A stretch of DNA of 64,000 nucleotides, from positions 8,607 to 72,606 of the forward strand of contig JBMZVD010000001.1 in assembly GCA_049625305.1 (NCBI GenBank), given 5' to 3'. The notes beneath the pieces are model-generated. The model made no database searches. It was not told the DNA's origin and worked only from the letters and a program-made list of their open reading frames with translations. Position numbers and translations under genes: made by a program. Shown here in pieces: positions 1-9,183 of this stretch (positions are counted from its first letter, which is position 1; each line of letters begins with the position of its first letter). The DNA is from Flavicella sp049625305 (lineage in GTDB: Bacteria > Bacteroidota > Bacteroidia > Flavobacteriales > Flavobacteriaceae).

Positions 1-609
1 CATCAATTCTCACTGACTACTCACAGTCCGATTGGAAAAGCTCCACAAGATTACGGAATTACCCCATTGTACAATAAAATTTCTTTTGCCAACAACGATG
101 TATTATTCAAAGATAAAACAGGAATCAATCACGATAAATTTAGTAGTGGACTAAAAAAATCAATTTTTAATTTTATGCATGGAATTGGTTTTGATATTCC
201 TTTAAAGGAATGGTTTGAATTCAAAATACCTCACACAACAGTATCTCCTAATTTCATTCAAAGTTGCATAAACACACCTCCTGATTTCAAAACAAAACCA
301 AGAGCTAAAGTACTGTGGTTGGGAAGTAAACCCGTCGGAACAGAATTTATAAAAAAGAAACGCAATCAAAGTTGGGAACAACTCAAAGTAGTAGTACATA
401 GCAGCAATGACTATGCAGAAAGTGTATTTGAAATCAACCAAGGAAAATGGCTTTTAGCTACACTTCAAAAAATAAGTATCCAAGAAAAAAAACAATACAG
501 CTTTCAGGAATTACAGGAAGACTTTGAAACACAATTTCAGGATTTTGAACTGTTTTGGTATTCTAAACCTATGCGTAAGATAAAAGAACAAGGCCTGCTG
601 CTTTTGTAA
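1..609 (+). CDS. C-terminal part of an unrecognised protein (possibly radical SAM/B12-binding), 5' end outside window
   Basis: The frame is open from the first base, so the gene begins before the window; the TTG at 67 is not a convincing start. About 202 C-terminal residues are visible and end at a TAA. The sequence is soluble, with no membrane segment. It has a conserved-looking PRAKVLWLGSKP stretch and a tail FWYSKPMRKIKEQGLLLL. The tail resembles the C-terminus of large Bacteroidota B12-binding radical SAM proteins, but the diagnostic CxxxCxxC cluster would lie upstream and cannot be checked here. The reading frame is confident; the family assignment is a weak guess. Confidence 0.6.
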   Translation, partial: HQFSLTTHSPIGKAPQDYGITPLYNKISFANNDVLFKDKTGINHDKFSSGLKKSIFNFMHGIGFDIPLKEWFEFKIPHTTVSPNFIQSCINTPPDFKTKPRAKVLWLGSKPVGTEFIKKKRNQSWEQLKVVVHSSNDYAESVFEINQGKWLLATLQKISIQEKKQYSFQELQEDFETQFQDFELFWYSKPMRKIKEQGLLLL

Positions 610-652
610 TCCTTTAAAACAATCAGCGCTCTAAACGACAAACTAAAACAAC

Positions 653-684
653 AGAAAAAATCCTATCAAATAAATGATAGGATT
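653..684 (-). terminator. Rho-independent terminator of rpmE2
   Basis: There is a perfect 10-bp stem (659-668 with 675-684) and a 6-nt loop. On the minus strand a run of six T follows, just downstream of the L31 stop codon. Confidence 0.8.
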
Positions 685-710
685 CATTGTAATATTGAAA
701 GAATAGAAGC

Positions 711-962
711 TTACTTCTTAAACTTTGCGTATTTTGTCTTAAACTTATCGATACGTCCAGCAGTATCAACCAATTTAGATTTCCCTGTATAGAAAGGGTG
801 TGATGTTCTTGAAATCTCCAATTTAATCAATGGGTACTCAACACCATCAACATCAATAGTTTCTTTAGTATTCGCAGTAGAACGAGTTAAAAACACATCG
901 TTGTTTGACATATCTTTAAAAGCTACCATTCTGTAGTTTTCTGGGTGTATACCTTTTTTCAT
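711..962 (-). CDS. rpmE2: 50S ribosomal protein L31 type B
   Basis: This 83-residue protein of the large ribosomal subunit begins MKKGIHPENYRMVAFKDMS and contains SRTSHPFYTG, both hallmarks of L31. It has no cysteines, so it is the zinc-free type B form rather than the CxxC form. Length and the basic C-terminus (KFKTKYAKFKK) fit the family. It stands alone with its own terminator downstream and diverges from the cyclotransferase gene on the other strand. In other bacteria the zinc-free form replaces the zinc form when zinc is scarce; whether this genome also has the zinc form cannot be seen here. Confidence 0.97.
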   Translation of the reverse strand: MKKGIHPENYRMVAFKDMSNNDVFLTRSTANTKETIDVDGVEYPLIKLEISRTSHPFYTGKSKLVDTAGRIDKFKTKYAKFKK

Positions 963-1087
963 CTTATTATAATTTAATAACTTTAATTCTTATTTTTGAG
1001 AATGCAAATTTAACGATATTTTTTAGATTTCAAACAAATAAATTGTTTTATTTGTCTCTTTGACTCTATAACTGCAAATTTTAACAA

Positions 1088-2116
1088 ATGTCATTTAAAA
1101 TCACAGCCCTTTTTTCTGCAATAAGCCTACTTTTAGTTAGTTGCAACAAAGATATTGAATTCAAACTCAACAGTCCTAAAAAAATCAACATCGACCAACC
1201 TTTGACTTTTTCTGTAAGCGAAAAGAACGATTTTCCGATAGATTCTGTGTACTTTTTTTTAGATGGTAAAAAAATAAGCACTCAAAATAAAAACACAATT
1301 GATATCAAGAACATGGTTTTAGGGAAACACACTCTAAGTTCTTTGATTTTTTCTCAAGGAAATTCAAAAAAAATAAATAATAGCATCTATTTTTTAGCCG
1401 ATAGAAAACCTCAAATTTACACCTATGAGATTGTAAACACATTTCCTCACGATTCAAATGCTTTCACTCAAGGATTGGAGTACAAAGATGGTTTTCTATA
1501 TGAAAGCACAGGACAAAATGGTACTTCTTCCATCAGAAAAACAGAACTTGCTACAGGAAAAGTTTTACAAATTAACAATCTTGATAAAAAGTACTTTGGA
1601 GAAGGTATGACCATCTTCAATGACAAAGTCTACCAATTAACTTGGCAGGCAGGTATTGGCTTTGTATACGATTTGAAAAGCTTCCAACAAGAAAAATCAT
1701 TTAAATACGGTCAAAGTAAAGAAGGTTGGGGACTCTCTCACAACAACATAGAATTAATAAAATCTGACGGTACTGAACGTCTGTGGTTCTTAGACCCTGA
1801 GACACTTCAGGAAAAACGTTTTATCGAAGCTTATACCAACAAAAGAAAAGCAGAACGTCTGAATGAAATTGAATACATCAATGGAAAAATATACGCTAAT
1901 ATCTGGCAAAAAAACACATTAGTAATTATCGACGCTACAAATGGAACTATTGATGGAGTTGTCAACCTAAACAGCCTCAAGAGCAAAATAGATCTCAGCA
2001 ACACAAACGAGGACCATGTGTTGAACGGTATTGCCTATGATGCAGTTAATGACAGACTCTTCGTCACAGGAAAAAACTGGAACAAAACATTTGAAATAAA
2101 ATTGCTAAAAAAGTAA
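1088..2116 (+). CDS. Glutaminyl-peptide cyclotransferase, lipoprotein
   Basis: This 342-residue protein belongs to the plant/bacterial-type glutamine cyclotransferase family, a five-bladed beta-propeller that turns N-terminal glutamine into pyroglutamate. The signal peptide ends in a lipobox (LLVSC, Cys at about residue 19), so it should be anchored in a membrane facing the periplasm or surface. The catalytic propeller covers about residues 100-342, with FPHDSNAFTQGLEY, YESTGQNGTSS, FGEGMTIF and the late LNGIAYD motif. Residues 20-95 form an extra beta-rich N-terminal domain. It runs toward the next lipoprotein gene at 2192. T9SS cargo often carries N-terminal pyroglutamate, which gives this enzyme a plausible role here, but that link is inference. 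Confidence 0.9.
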   Translation: MSFKITALFSAISLLLVSCNKDIEFKLNSPKKINIDQPLTFSVSEKNDFPIDSVYFFLDGKKISTQNKNTIDIKNMVLGKHTLSSLIFSQGNSKKINNSIYFLADRKPQIYTYEIVNTFPHDSNAFTQGLEYKDGFLYESTGQNGTSSIRKTELATGKVLQINNLDKKYFGEGMTIFNDKVYQLTWQAGIGFVYDLKSFQQEKSFKYGQSKEGWGLSHNNIELIKSDGTERLWFLDPETLQEKRFIEAYTNKRKAERLNEIEYINGKIYANIWQKNTLVIIDATNGTIDGVVNLNSLKSKIDLSNTNEDHVLNGIAYDAVNDRLFVTGKNWNKTFEIKLLKK

Positions 2117-2191
2117 ACTTCCACATTATTGGCAGGCAATAAATTAGAATTTCACCGTTAGGAATACGTATCTTTACAAAAACACTCACTC

Positions 2192-3706
2192 ATGAAACGC
2201 TTCAGTACTTTTGGTACCATTTTTTTTATCCTATTATTGAGTTTTTCGTGTCGAAAAGATTTTTCTACAATCCCTAGTAATGGGAACTTACTCTTCTCGA
2301 GAGATACTGTTTTTTTAGATACCGTTTTCACTAACACAAGCAGTAGTACTTATGCACTAAAAGTTTACAACGAGGGATCTAAAGATGTTCATATTCCAAG
2401 TATTCAGCTAGGAAGAAGCAACTCATTTTATAGACTAAACGTGGATGGTGTACCTGGTAAAAAGTTTGAAAACGTACTTTTACGTTCAGACGATAGCTTG
2501 TACATTTTTATAGAAACTACAATAGATTATTCTAAAATAAGCAGTCCTTTGTACACCGATTCAATCGTTTTTGATGCAGGTACAAAACTACAAGATGTCA
2601 AACTAGTCACCTTGGTACAAGATGCTCATTTTATATACAAGTCAAGTAGTTCTTTGGATACAATGACGATTACTCCAAAATATTTTAACGACAAAACACC
2701 GAAATCTATCAGATACCTCAGTGACAGTGAATTGAATTTTACAGAGGAAAAACCATATGTTATTTACGGATATTGTGCTGTCCCTGAAGGAAAAACATTG
2801 CATATAGAAGCTGGATCAAAGCTTTATTTCCATAAGAATTCAGCGTTGGTAGTTGGTAAAGATGCGAGTCTTCAAGTTTCAGGTACTCTCGACAAAAATG
2901 TATGTTTTGAAGGAGATCGTTTGGAATTTAGCTTTGAAGATGTATCGGGACAATGGGACGGAATATGGCTTCAATCCAACAGCGCGAACCACTCCATCAA
3001 TCATGCTTACATTAAAAACGCCTCTATTGGAATCGTGTGTGACTCCATGCAAAGCACATCAACAACTCCCTCACTTATACTAAAAAACACGAAAATACTC
3101 AACAATTCTCAATACGGTATTCTTGCAAAATCAACTCATATCAAAGGAGAAAATCTAATTTTAGGAAATAGTAGAATTTCTGCATTGGCCATTGAAAAGG
3201 GTGGAAAATACGATTTTAACCATACGAATATTGTAAATTATTGGACGCAAAGCATTCGAAGAAGTACAGCACTCCAAATTAAAAATACTGTAATAGCAGA
3301 GGATGAAGCTTCAACAGACATAGATCTTCGGTTTTCTAATAGTATCATTTCTGGTTCACGTTTACAAGAAATTTATTTTGATAAAGATGAAAACTCAACA
3401 TTCGAATGCTATTTCACTCATTGTTATATAACTGCCAATACAGCAGACGAAACACCTTTGTACGACACGTCAGACACAAGTACTTACAATAATTGTTTGT
3501 TCAATGGAATACTTGATTTTAAAGATACTTATGTAAATGATTTTCGCATAGGTGAAGAAAGTGTACTCATTGAAAAAGCATCAACTGACGAGGCTTCTAG
3601 AACACCATTAGACCTCATTGAAACAGAAAGATTACCGCTACCTGATATCGGAGCTTACCAGCACATTGTCTTTGAGGAACCTGAAGAAGAGGTGGAATCA
3701 GAATAG
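2192..3706 (+). CDS. Lipoprotein with right-handed beta-helix domain
   Basis: This 504-residue protein has a lipoprotein signal (LLLSFSC, Cys at about residue 20). Residues 30-150 look like beta-sandwich repeats (DTVFLDTVFTNTSS and a later DSIVFDAG). Residues 185-430 form a parallel beta-helix-like region with short repeating strands, turns and asparagines, such as the segment starting HTYIKNASIG. The C-terminus is strongly acidic (EEPEEEVESE). It resembles cell-surface right-handed beta-helix proteins common in Flavobacteria, for which no biochemical function is established. The SDR gene starts only 17 bases after its stop, so the two are probably cotranscribed. Confidence 0.75.
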   Translation: MKRFSTFGTIFFILLLSFSCRKDFSTIPSNGNLLFSRDTVFLDTVFTNTSSSTYALKVYNEGSKDVHIPSIQLGRSNSFYRLNVDGVPGKKFENVLLRSDDSLYIFIETTIDYSKISSPLYTDSIVFDAGTKLQDVKLVTLVQDAHFIYKSSSSLDTMTITPKYFNDKTPKSIRYLSDSELNFTEEKPYVIYGYCAVPEGKTLHIEAGSKLYFHKNSALVVGKDASLQVSGTLDKNVCFEGDRLEFSFEDVSGQWDGIWLQSNSANHSINHAYIKNASIGIVCDSMQSTSTTPSLILKNTKILNNSQYGILAKSTHIKGENLILGNSRISALAIEKGGKYDFNHTNIVNYWTQSIRRSTALQIKNTVIAEDEASTDIDLRFSNSIISGSRLQEIYFDKDENSTFECYFTHCYITANTADETPLYDTSDTSTYNNCLFNGILDFKDTYVNDFRIGEESVLIEKASTDEASRTPLDLIETERLPLPDIGAYQHIVFEEPEEEVESE

Positions 3707-3723
3707 TTAAAACTTTTTACAGT

Positions 3724-4404
3724 ATGAAAAACATCATCATTACAGGAACTAGCAAAGGTATAGGTTTTGAGTTGGCGCAACATTTTGCAAAAAAGAATTG
3801 CAATGTACTCGCCCTATCAAGAAATTCAAAACCATTAGAGAGTATTGCTCATAAAAATATTACTTCATTAGCAGTGGATATAACTTCAGAGGAGGGACTT
3901 AATTCAGTGAATGACTTTATTGAAACCAATTGGAAGTGTGTAGATATACTTATCAACAATGCAGGTGCTTTGGTAAATAAACCCTTTGCAGATATCAGTA
4001 CTAAAGAGTTTCTTGACGTCTACAACATAAATGTATTTGCGGTAGCAGCATTGACACGCATTACACTTCCATACATGAAAGTTAATAGTCATGTTGTCAA
4101 TATAAGCAGCATTGGTGGTGTTCAAGGAAGTGTGAAATTTCCAGGTTTGGCTGCATACAGCTCTTCAAAAGGAGCATTGATTACTTTGACAGAATTATTG
4201 GCTGAGGAATACCGTGAACAAAAGATCTCTTTCAACGTTCTGGCATTGGGGGCTGTACAAACTGAAATGCTTGAGGCTGCTTTTCCTGGCTATAAAGCCC
4301 CAATAAAGCCCAAAGAAATGGCTGAATACATCTATGATTTTGCCTGTACGGGTCACAAATTTTACAATGGAAAAATACTGCAAGTTTCAAGTACAACTCC
4401 CTAA
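3724..4404 (+). CDS. Short-chain dehydrogenase/reductase
   Basis: This 226-residue classical SDR has the dinucleotide-binding motif TGTSKGIG near residue 7, the structural NNAG motif near residue 79 and the active-site serine and YxxxK (YSSSK) around residue 143. It should be a cytoplasmic NAD(P)-dependent oxidoreductase; the substrate cannot be read from the sequence. It is slightly shorter than the usual 240-260 residues, ending soon after the cofactor-binding C-terminal segment. It lies between the beta-helix lipoprotein and the SprT-like gene, with short gaps consistent with one transcript. Confidence 0.9.
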   Translation: MKNIIITGTSKGIGFELAQHFAKKNCNVLALSRNSKPLESIAHKNITSLAVDITSEEGLNSVNDFIETNWKCVDILINNAGALVNKPFADISTKEFLDVYNINVFAVAALTRITLPYMKVNSHVVNISSIGGVQGSVKFPGLAAYSSSKGALITLTELLAEEYREQKISFNVLALGAVQTEMLEAAFPGYKAPIKPKEMAEYIYDFACTGHKFYNGKILQVSSTTP

Positions 4405-4433
4405 TTGCAAAATAATTTCAAAACACCAAAAAA

Positions 4434-5027
4434 GTGTCAGAAGTTTTCAAATACATACCATCGGCTGCAATTCCAAAAATTAAAGAATACGTAGAGCAAG
4501 GGGAATTCTCAATTAAAATAAGCAAGAAGCGCCTCACAAAACACGGCGATTTTCGGAGATATCCTGATGGCAGTAGTCGCATCTCCATCAATGAAAACCT
4601 AAACCCACAGCAGTTTTTATTGACATTGGTACATGAGATTGCTCACTATGTGGCCTACAAAAAACATGGAAACCGCATAAAACCCCATGGTCAAGAATGG
4701 AAATCAATATTTAGAAATCTCATGCTGCCATTTGTACATCCTACAATTTATAAAGATACACAACTCCCACATCTCGCTCACTATTTACGAAACCCTAAAG
4801 CAAGTTCCGATAGTGATAGTAGACTCTCATTAGCACTTCAACAAAAACAGGTCGGTTCCGATAAAAATCATATATTTGAAATAGGCATTGGTAATTTCTT
4901 CATTTTAAAAGGGAAAGAATTCAAATTACTCGAAAGAAAGCGCACGCGTTATGTATGCGAGGAAAAACTTACAAAAAAGAAGTACCTCATCCATCAAAAC
5001 GCTGTTGTAACAGCGATAGATGAGTGA
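4434..5027 (+). CDS. SprT-like zinc metallopeptidase domain protein
   Basis: This 197-residue protein has the metallopeptidase motif HEIAHYVAYKKHG around residue 68, with a second histidine in the following GNRIKPHGQEW segment. This matches the HExxH...H layout of SprT/Spartan-like proteins. The C-terminal part (LERKRTRYVCEEKL) resembles the small beta-domain of the family, but with one cysteine rather than a four-cysteine zinc ribbon. Translation appears to start at GTG, since no ATG lies in frame nearby. The protein is probably cytoplasmic. Function in this phylum is not established; related proteins act on DNA-bound proteins, which should not be assumed here. Confidence 0.8.
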   Translation: MSEVFKYIPSAAIPKIKEYVEQGEFSIKISKKRLTKHGDFRRYPDGSSRISINENLNPQQFLLTLVHEIAHYVAYKKHGNRIKPHGQEWKSIFRNLMLPFVHPTIYKDTQLPHLAHYLRNPKASSDSDSRLSLALQQKQVGSDKNHIFEIGIGNFFILKGKEFKLLERKRTRYVCEEKLTKKKYLIHQNAVVTAIDE

Positions 5028-5046
5028 TAAAATGCAATAGTATTCA

Positions 5047-6498
5047 ATGGACATGGAAAAAAAACCGGTAGAAACAGAAAACCTCAAAGGTCAAAAAGAA
5101 GCTGTTAAAAAAAGCTACACCGTCTTTTTAGTTAGTTTAAAAAACTTTTTAACAGACCTTTTAGATATACGAGAGGGAACCAATCAAGAAGAAACCATAA
5201 ATACCATCAAGGATGGTATCCAGGTGAAAAGCCACACTGCCTGGATTTTAATATTCTCAATATTGGTTGCTTCTATCGGCTTGAATACAAGTTCTACTGC
5301 TGTTGTGATAGGTGCCATGTTAATATCTCCTCTAATGGGACCTATTTTAGGAATCGGTCTCTCTATCGGAATCAACGATATAGACACCTTAAAACGTTCA
5401 TTAGTAAACCTCGGAGTAATGGTAGGCTTGAGTTTACTGTCCTCCTTCTTATTTTTTAGTATCCCACTCTTTAAAGAAGCTACCCCTGAACTAATAGCTA
5501 GAACTCAACCTGACGTTCGAGATGTTCTGATTGCAATTACAGGTGGATTGGCTTTAATTATCGCATTGAGTCGACGCAAGGAAATGACCAACACCATAGC
5601 CGGAGTTGCCATCGCAACTGCATTGATGCCTCCTCTGTGTACAGCAGGATATGGGTTGGCAACCTTTAATTTAAAGTTTTTTGGAGGTGCCATGTTTTTG
5701 TTTACCATCAATACTATTTTTATCGCCTTAACAACTTTTGTAATCGTCAAATTTTTAAAATTCCCAATGGTGCGTTATATCAATTCTATCAAGAGAAGAA
5801 GAATTGCACAAATCGCCTCCGTTTTAGCTTTACTTATATTTAGTAATAGTATCTATTTGTTTGTAGGTTTGATTCAAAAAAAGCAATATCACAAAAACGC
5901 CCATGAATTCATAGCTTTACTAACTGAAAAAACAGGGGCTGGTATTGTAAAAACAGAAATTAATTACGACACAAAAATTGTAAAACTAAGCATCATAGGA
6001 CAAAATATTAAAAGGAATGAATTGGCTGTTTGGCAAGAAAAATTACAACAATTCAAATTGACAAATACCACACTTCAAATCCAACAAGATGAGGAAACTT
6101 CAAAACTTTTGGAAGAAATAAACACGATTAAAAGTTCTTATGTAAAAAATCAAGAGTTGATTGCCTCCAAAGAAGAATCTATTCAAGCCAAAGAAACACG
6201 CATACAAGCATTGACCAAGGAGCTTGAAAGTCTAAAAAGTAAACAAATTCCTTTTATCAATGTAAGTCAAGAAGCAAAAGTAAATCACAAAGGCATCAAA
6301 GAAATTAGTTTTTCAAACCTCATAACTACTAACTTTGAAAAGATCGATACGATTCCAGTTTTTTATATACGATGGGAAGACAGCATACTGAATGCTACTC
6401 AACAAGAAGCTCAATTAAAAAAATGGTTACAAATAAGACTTCAAAAGGACAATATTGAAATACATCAAGAAATAACGCAATCAACTTCCATCAACTAG
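5047..6498 (+). CDS. DUF389 family membrane protein
   Basis: This 483-residue protein has a hydrophobic core at residues 55-285 with about six transmembrane segments. It contains the DUF389 signature SSTAVVIGAMLISPLMGPILG near residue 82 and ITGGLALIIALSRR near residue 165. The soluble C-terminal half has a coiled coil at about residues 335-400 and then a small alpha/beta domain. DUF389 proteins are conserved inner-membrane proteins without a settled function; a transport role is sometimes proposed. It follows the SprT-like gene by 19 bases and precedes the phosphoesterase by 18, so the three probably share a transcript. Confidence 0.88.
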   Translation: MDMEKKPVETENLKGQKEAVKKSYTVFLVSLKNFLTDLLDIREGTNQEETINTIKDGIQVKSHTAWILIFSILVASIGLNTSSTAVVIGAMLISPLMGPILGIGLSIGINDIDTLKRSLVNLGVMVGLSLLSSFLFFSIPLFKEATPELIARTQPDVRDVLIAITGGLALIIALSRRKEMTNTIAGVAIATALMPPLCTAGYGLATFNLKFFGGAMFLFTINTIFIALTTFVIVKFLKFPMVRYINSIKRRRIAQIASVLALLIFSNSIYLFVGLIQKKQYHKNAHEFIALLTEKTGAGIVKTEINYDTKIVKLSIIGQNIKRNELAVWQEKLQQFKLTNTTLQIQQDEETSKLLEEINTIKSSYVKNQELIASKEESIQAKETRIQALTKELESLKSKQIPFINVSQEAKVNHKGIKEISFSNLITTNFEKIDTIPVFYIRWEDSILNATQQEAQLKKWLQIRLQKDNIEIHQEITQSTSIN

Positions 6499-6516
6499 AT
6501 TCAGTGGTTAGCCCTA

Positions 6517-7014
6517 ATGAAAAAAATACTTTTACTTTCTGACACTCACAGTCACATAGACGACAAAATTTTAAAATATGTTAAGCTTGCAGATGAGGTA
6601 TGGCATGCAGGAGACATTGGAGCCATTAAAGTGGCAGACACTCTAAAATCAACAAAACCATTGAGAGCAGTCTATGGCAATATTGACGACAAAGAAGTGC
6701 GTGCAGAATATCCATTGGACCAAAAATTCACCTTAGAAGGAGTATCGGTTTGGATGACACATATTGGTGGATATCCAAATAAATACAACCAACGCATCCG
6801 AGAAGACATTCAAGATAACCCTCCCAAACTATTTATAAGTGGGCACTCACACATTCTTAAGGTACAATATGATCAAAAACTAAATTTACTACATATGAAT
6901 CCGGGAGCCATTGGCAAACATGGTTTTCATAAAGTGAGAACAATGTTACGGTTTGAATTGGAGCAAGGAGAAATTAAAAATTTAGAAGTCGTAGAATTGG
7001 AAACTAGACATTGA
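6517..7014 (+). CDS. Metallophosphoesterase, YfcE/MJ0936 type
   Basis: This 165-residue single-domain calcineurin-like phosphoesterase has all the metal-binding blocks in order: LLSDTHSH near residue 6, WHAGDIG near residue 29, VYGNIDD near residue 52, ISGHSHI near residue 109 and LHMNPGAIG near residue 126. It should be a cytoplasmic phosphodiesterase with a two-metal centre; the physiological substrate is unknown. It is the last gene of the rightward run from 2192 and converges on dnaG with only six bases between the stop codons and no visible hairpin. Confidence 0.92.
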   Translation: MKKILLLSDTHSHIDDKILKYVKLADEVWHAGDIGAIKVADTLKSTKPLRAVYGNIDDKEVRAEYPLDQKFTLEGVSVWMTHIGGYPNKYNQRIREDIQDNPPKLFISGHSHILKVQYDQKLNLLHMNPGAIGKHGFHKVRTMLRFELEQGEIKNLEVVELETRH

Positions 7015-7020
7015 GTAACT

Positions 7021-9072
7021 CTACAGAATACGATTCAATTTTTCAAAAAGTTTCTTTTTAAGACCTGTGTAATTCATAACTGCTTCTAAAACACTGTCCC
7101 TCTCTCCTCCTTCAGACATTTCTTGCACCAAGTCTTGAATTTTGCGTTCGATAAGTACCCTTCTCATGTTTAGAATGGCATCAGTAACAAGTTTGGGCAA
7201 CACTTCTAATTTAGGAGTGACATTTATTTCTTGTCCCTCCCAATCGCTCAAAACATGTTTTTCATCATCCATCAAAATATCGGTTACTGCCTGAGAGATT
7301 TCAATATCACTGTTACTTGTCAATTGCTCAATAGAAATCTTCTCTTCCCTATTAAGTTTGTCAATAATTTCCAAATAGATCTTCTTAAATACTTTGTGTG
7401 TAAATTCTATTTCATCGTCTTGCAACTGCAAATACAACTCTTGAGAAACTAAGCTTGTATACTCGTCTTTTATCATCACAACATTCCCTGTAGCATCTAC
7501 CTCTTCAAGCCAATCTACAAAATCCACTTGTTGATTTCCATAGATCAACAAAATCATGATGATTTGCTTTTCAAAGAGCTCCAGAGGATTTATTTCTGGC
7601 ATTTTCAGTCCACCTCTCACTGGCGTTTCTATACCTGCTCTTTGTGCAACACGCATTTGAGAACCTCCTTTAGCAGGAGAATTACCAATTGCCGCTGGTC
7701 TTGAATCACTAGTATTACGCTCAGTTTGTCTTTGTTGGTTTTGTGATTTTTGGTAACTATCTCTTTCAGATTTTGTACGAATCTGCGCCAATTCATTGAA
7801 AAGTACTTTTTCAGAAATTTCCATGACACGTGCACACTCTTGAACGTATACTTCTCTTTGTATATTGTCTGGAATTTTTGAAATACTCGTTACTATGTCA
7901 CGTATTAGATTGGCCTTTTTGATAGGGTCATTCTGAGCATCTTCCATCAATAAAGACACCTTAAAATTTATAAAATCTTTGGAATTGTCTTCCAAATAAT
8001 TTTGCAACTCATCTTTTGATTTGGATTTTGAAAAAGTATCAGGATCTTCACCGTCCGGAAAAATCAAAACTTTGACATTCATCCCTTGTTCCAAAATCAA
8101 ATCTATACCACGTATAGAGGCCCTAATACCGGCAGCATCTCCATCAAACAAAACAGTGATATTAGGTGTCAAACGGCGAATCAGACGAATTTGATCTGGA
8201 GTCAATGCGGTTCCAGAAGAAGCTACAACATTTTCAACCCCCGCTTGGTGCATTGAAATCACATCAGTATATCCTTCTACCAAGTAACACATATCTTCTT
8301 TAGCAATAGTTTGCTTAGCTTGGTAAATTCCGTACAAAACCTTACTCTTGTGATAGATATCACTTTCAGGTGAATTTAAATATTTTGCTGCCTTTTTATC
8401 GGCTTTTAATATTCTTCCTCCAAAGCCCAAAACACGTCCACTCATACTGTGAATTGGAAACAGAACACGCCCTTTAAAACGATCGAACTGTCTTTGACTG
8501 TCTTTTACTATTGTCAATCCTGTTTTCTCAAGATATTTGATATCAAAACCTTTACGTATGGCTGTATCTGTAAAAGCTGACCACTCATCAAGGTTATATC
8601 CCAACTCAAATTTAGCTATGATTTTGTCAGTAAAGCCTCTTTCTTTAAAATAAGAAAGCCCTATCGCCTTCCCTTTTGGATTTTTCAGTAAAATATCTCT
8701 GTAGTAGTCTTTGGCGAAATTGGAAACCAAATACATACTTTCCCGTTCGTCTGTAGCCTCTTTCTGTGCATCCGTTTGCGCTTCTTCCTCAACTTCAATA
8801 TTATACTTATTAGCAAGATATTTAATAGCTTCAGGATAGGAAAAATGTTCGTGCTCCATCAAGAATGTCACTGCATTCCCTCCTTTACCTGTACTAAAAT
8901 CCTTCCATATTTGTTTTACTGGAGATACCATAAAAGAAGGTGACTTTTCATCCGTAAAAGGACTCAAGCCTTTGAAATTACTTCCTGCTTTTTTTAAGGA
9001 AACAAATTCACCTATTACCTCTTCAACACGAGCGGTTTCAAAGACACGGTCTATGGTACTTCTTAAAATCAT
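7021..9072 (-). CDS. dnaG: DNA primase
   Basis: This 683-residue protein makes RNA primers at the replication fork. The N-terminal domain (1-100) keeps the shape of the primase zinc domain (GLSPFTDEKSPSF, KQIWKDFSTGKGG). Serine, threonine and aspartate stand where the Cys and His ligands normally lie, so it probably binds no zinc. The catalytic core and Toprim domain (about 120-360) have VEGYTDVISMHQAG and LFDGDAAGIRA. A low-complexity linker rich in Gln, Ser and Arg spans about 440-495. The C-terminal 180 residues should form the helicase-binding domain. It follows clpX by 111 bases on the same strand; a weak hairpin at 9163-9178 could end clpX transcription. Confidence 0.96.
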   Translation of the reverse strand: MILRSTIDRVFETARVEEVIGEFVSLKKAGSNFKGLSPFTDEKSPSFMVSPVKQIWKDFSTGKGGNAVTFLMEHEHFSYPEAIKYLANKYNIEVEEEAQTDAQKEATDERESMYLVSNFAKDYYRDILLKNPKGKAIGLSYFKERGFTDKIIAKFELGYNLDEWSAFTDTAIRKGFDIKYLEKTGLTIVKDSQRQFDRFKGRVLFPIHSMSGRVLGFGGRILKADKKAAKYLNSPESDIYHKSKVLYGIYQAKQTIAKEDMCYLVEGYTDVISMHQAGVENVVASSGTALTPDQIRLIRRLTPNITVLFDGDAAGIRASIRGIDLILEQGMNVKVLIFPDGEDPDTFSKSKSKDELQNYLEDNSKDFINFKVSLLMEDAQNDPIKKANLIRDIVTSISKIPDNIQREVYVQECARVMEISEKVLFNELAQIRTKSERDSYQKSQNQQRQTERNTSDSRPAAIGNSPAKGGSQMRVAQRAGIETPVRGGLKMPEINPLELFEKQIIMILLIYGNQQVDFVDWLEEVDATGNVVMIKDEYTSLVSQELYLQLQDDEIEFTHKVFKKIYLEIIDKLNREEKISIEQLTSNSDIEISQAVTDILMDDEKHVLSDWEGQEINVTPKLEVLPKLVTDAILNMRRVLIERKIQDLVQEMSEGGERDSVLEAVMNYTGLKKKLFEKLNRIL

Positions 9073-9183
9073 TTAGCTACTACTGTTATGTTGTAAAGTA
9101 AAATATATAGAAGTAGTTGTCGCGTCAAACACAACAACTACTCAGAAATATTAACAAACTATTAAAAACCTAAGGTTTCTTAT

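Noticed and set aside
202..441. Minus-strand frame inside the first gene
   Set aside because: It is overlapped fully by the better supported plus-strand gene and has no family features. Other long antisense frames across the window were dropped for the same reason.
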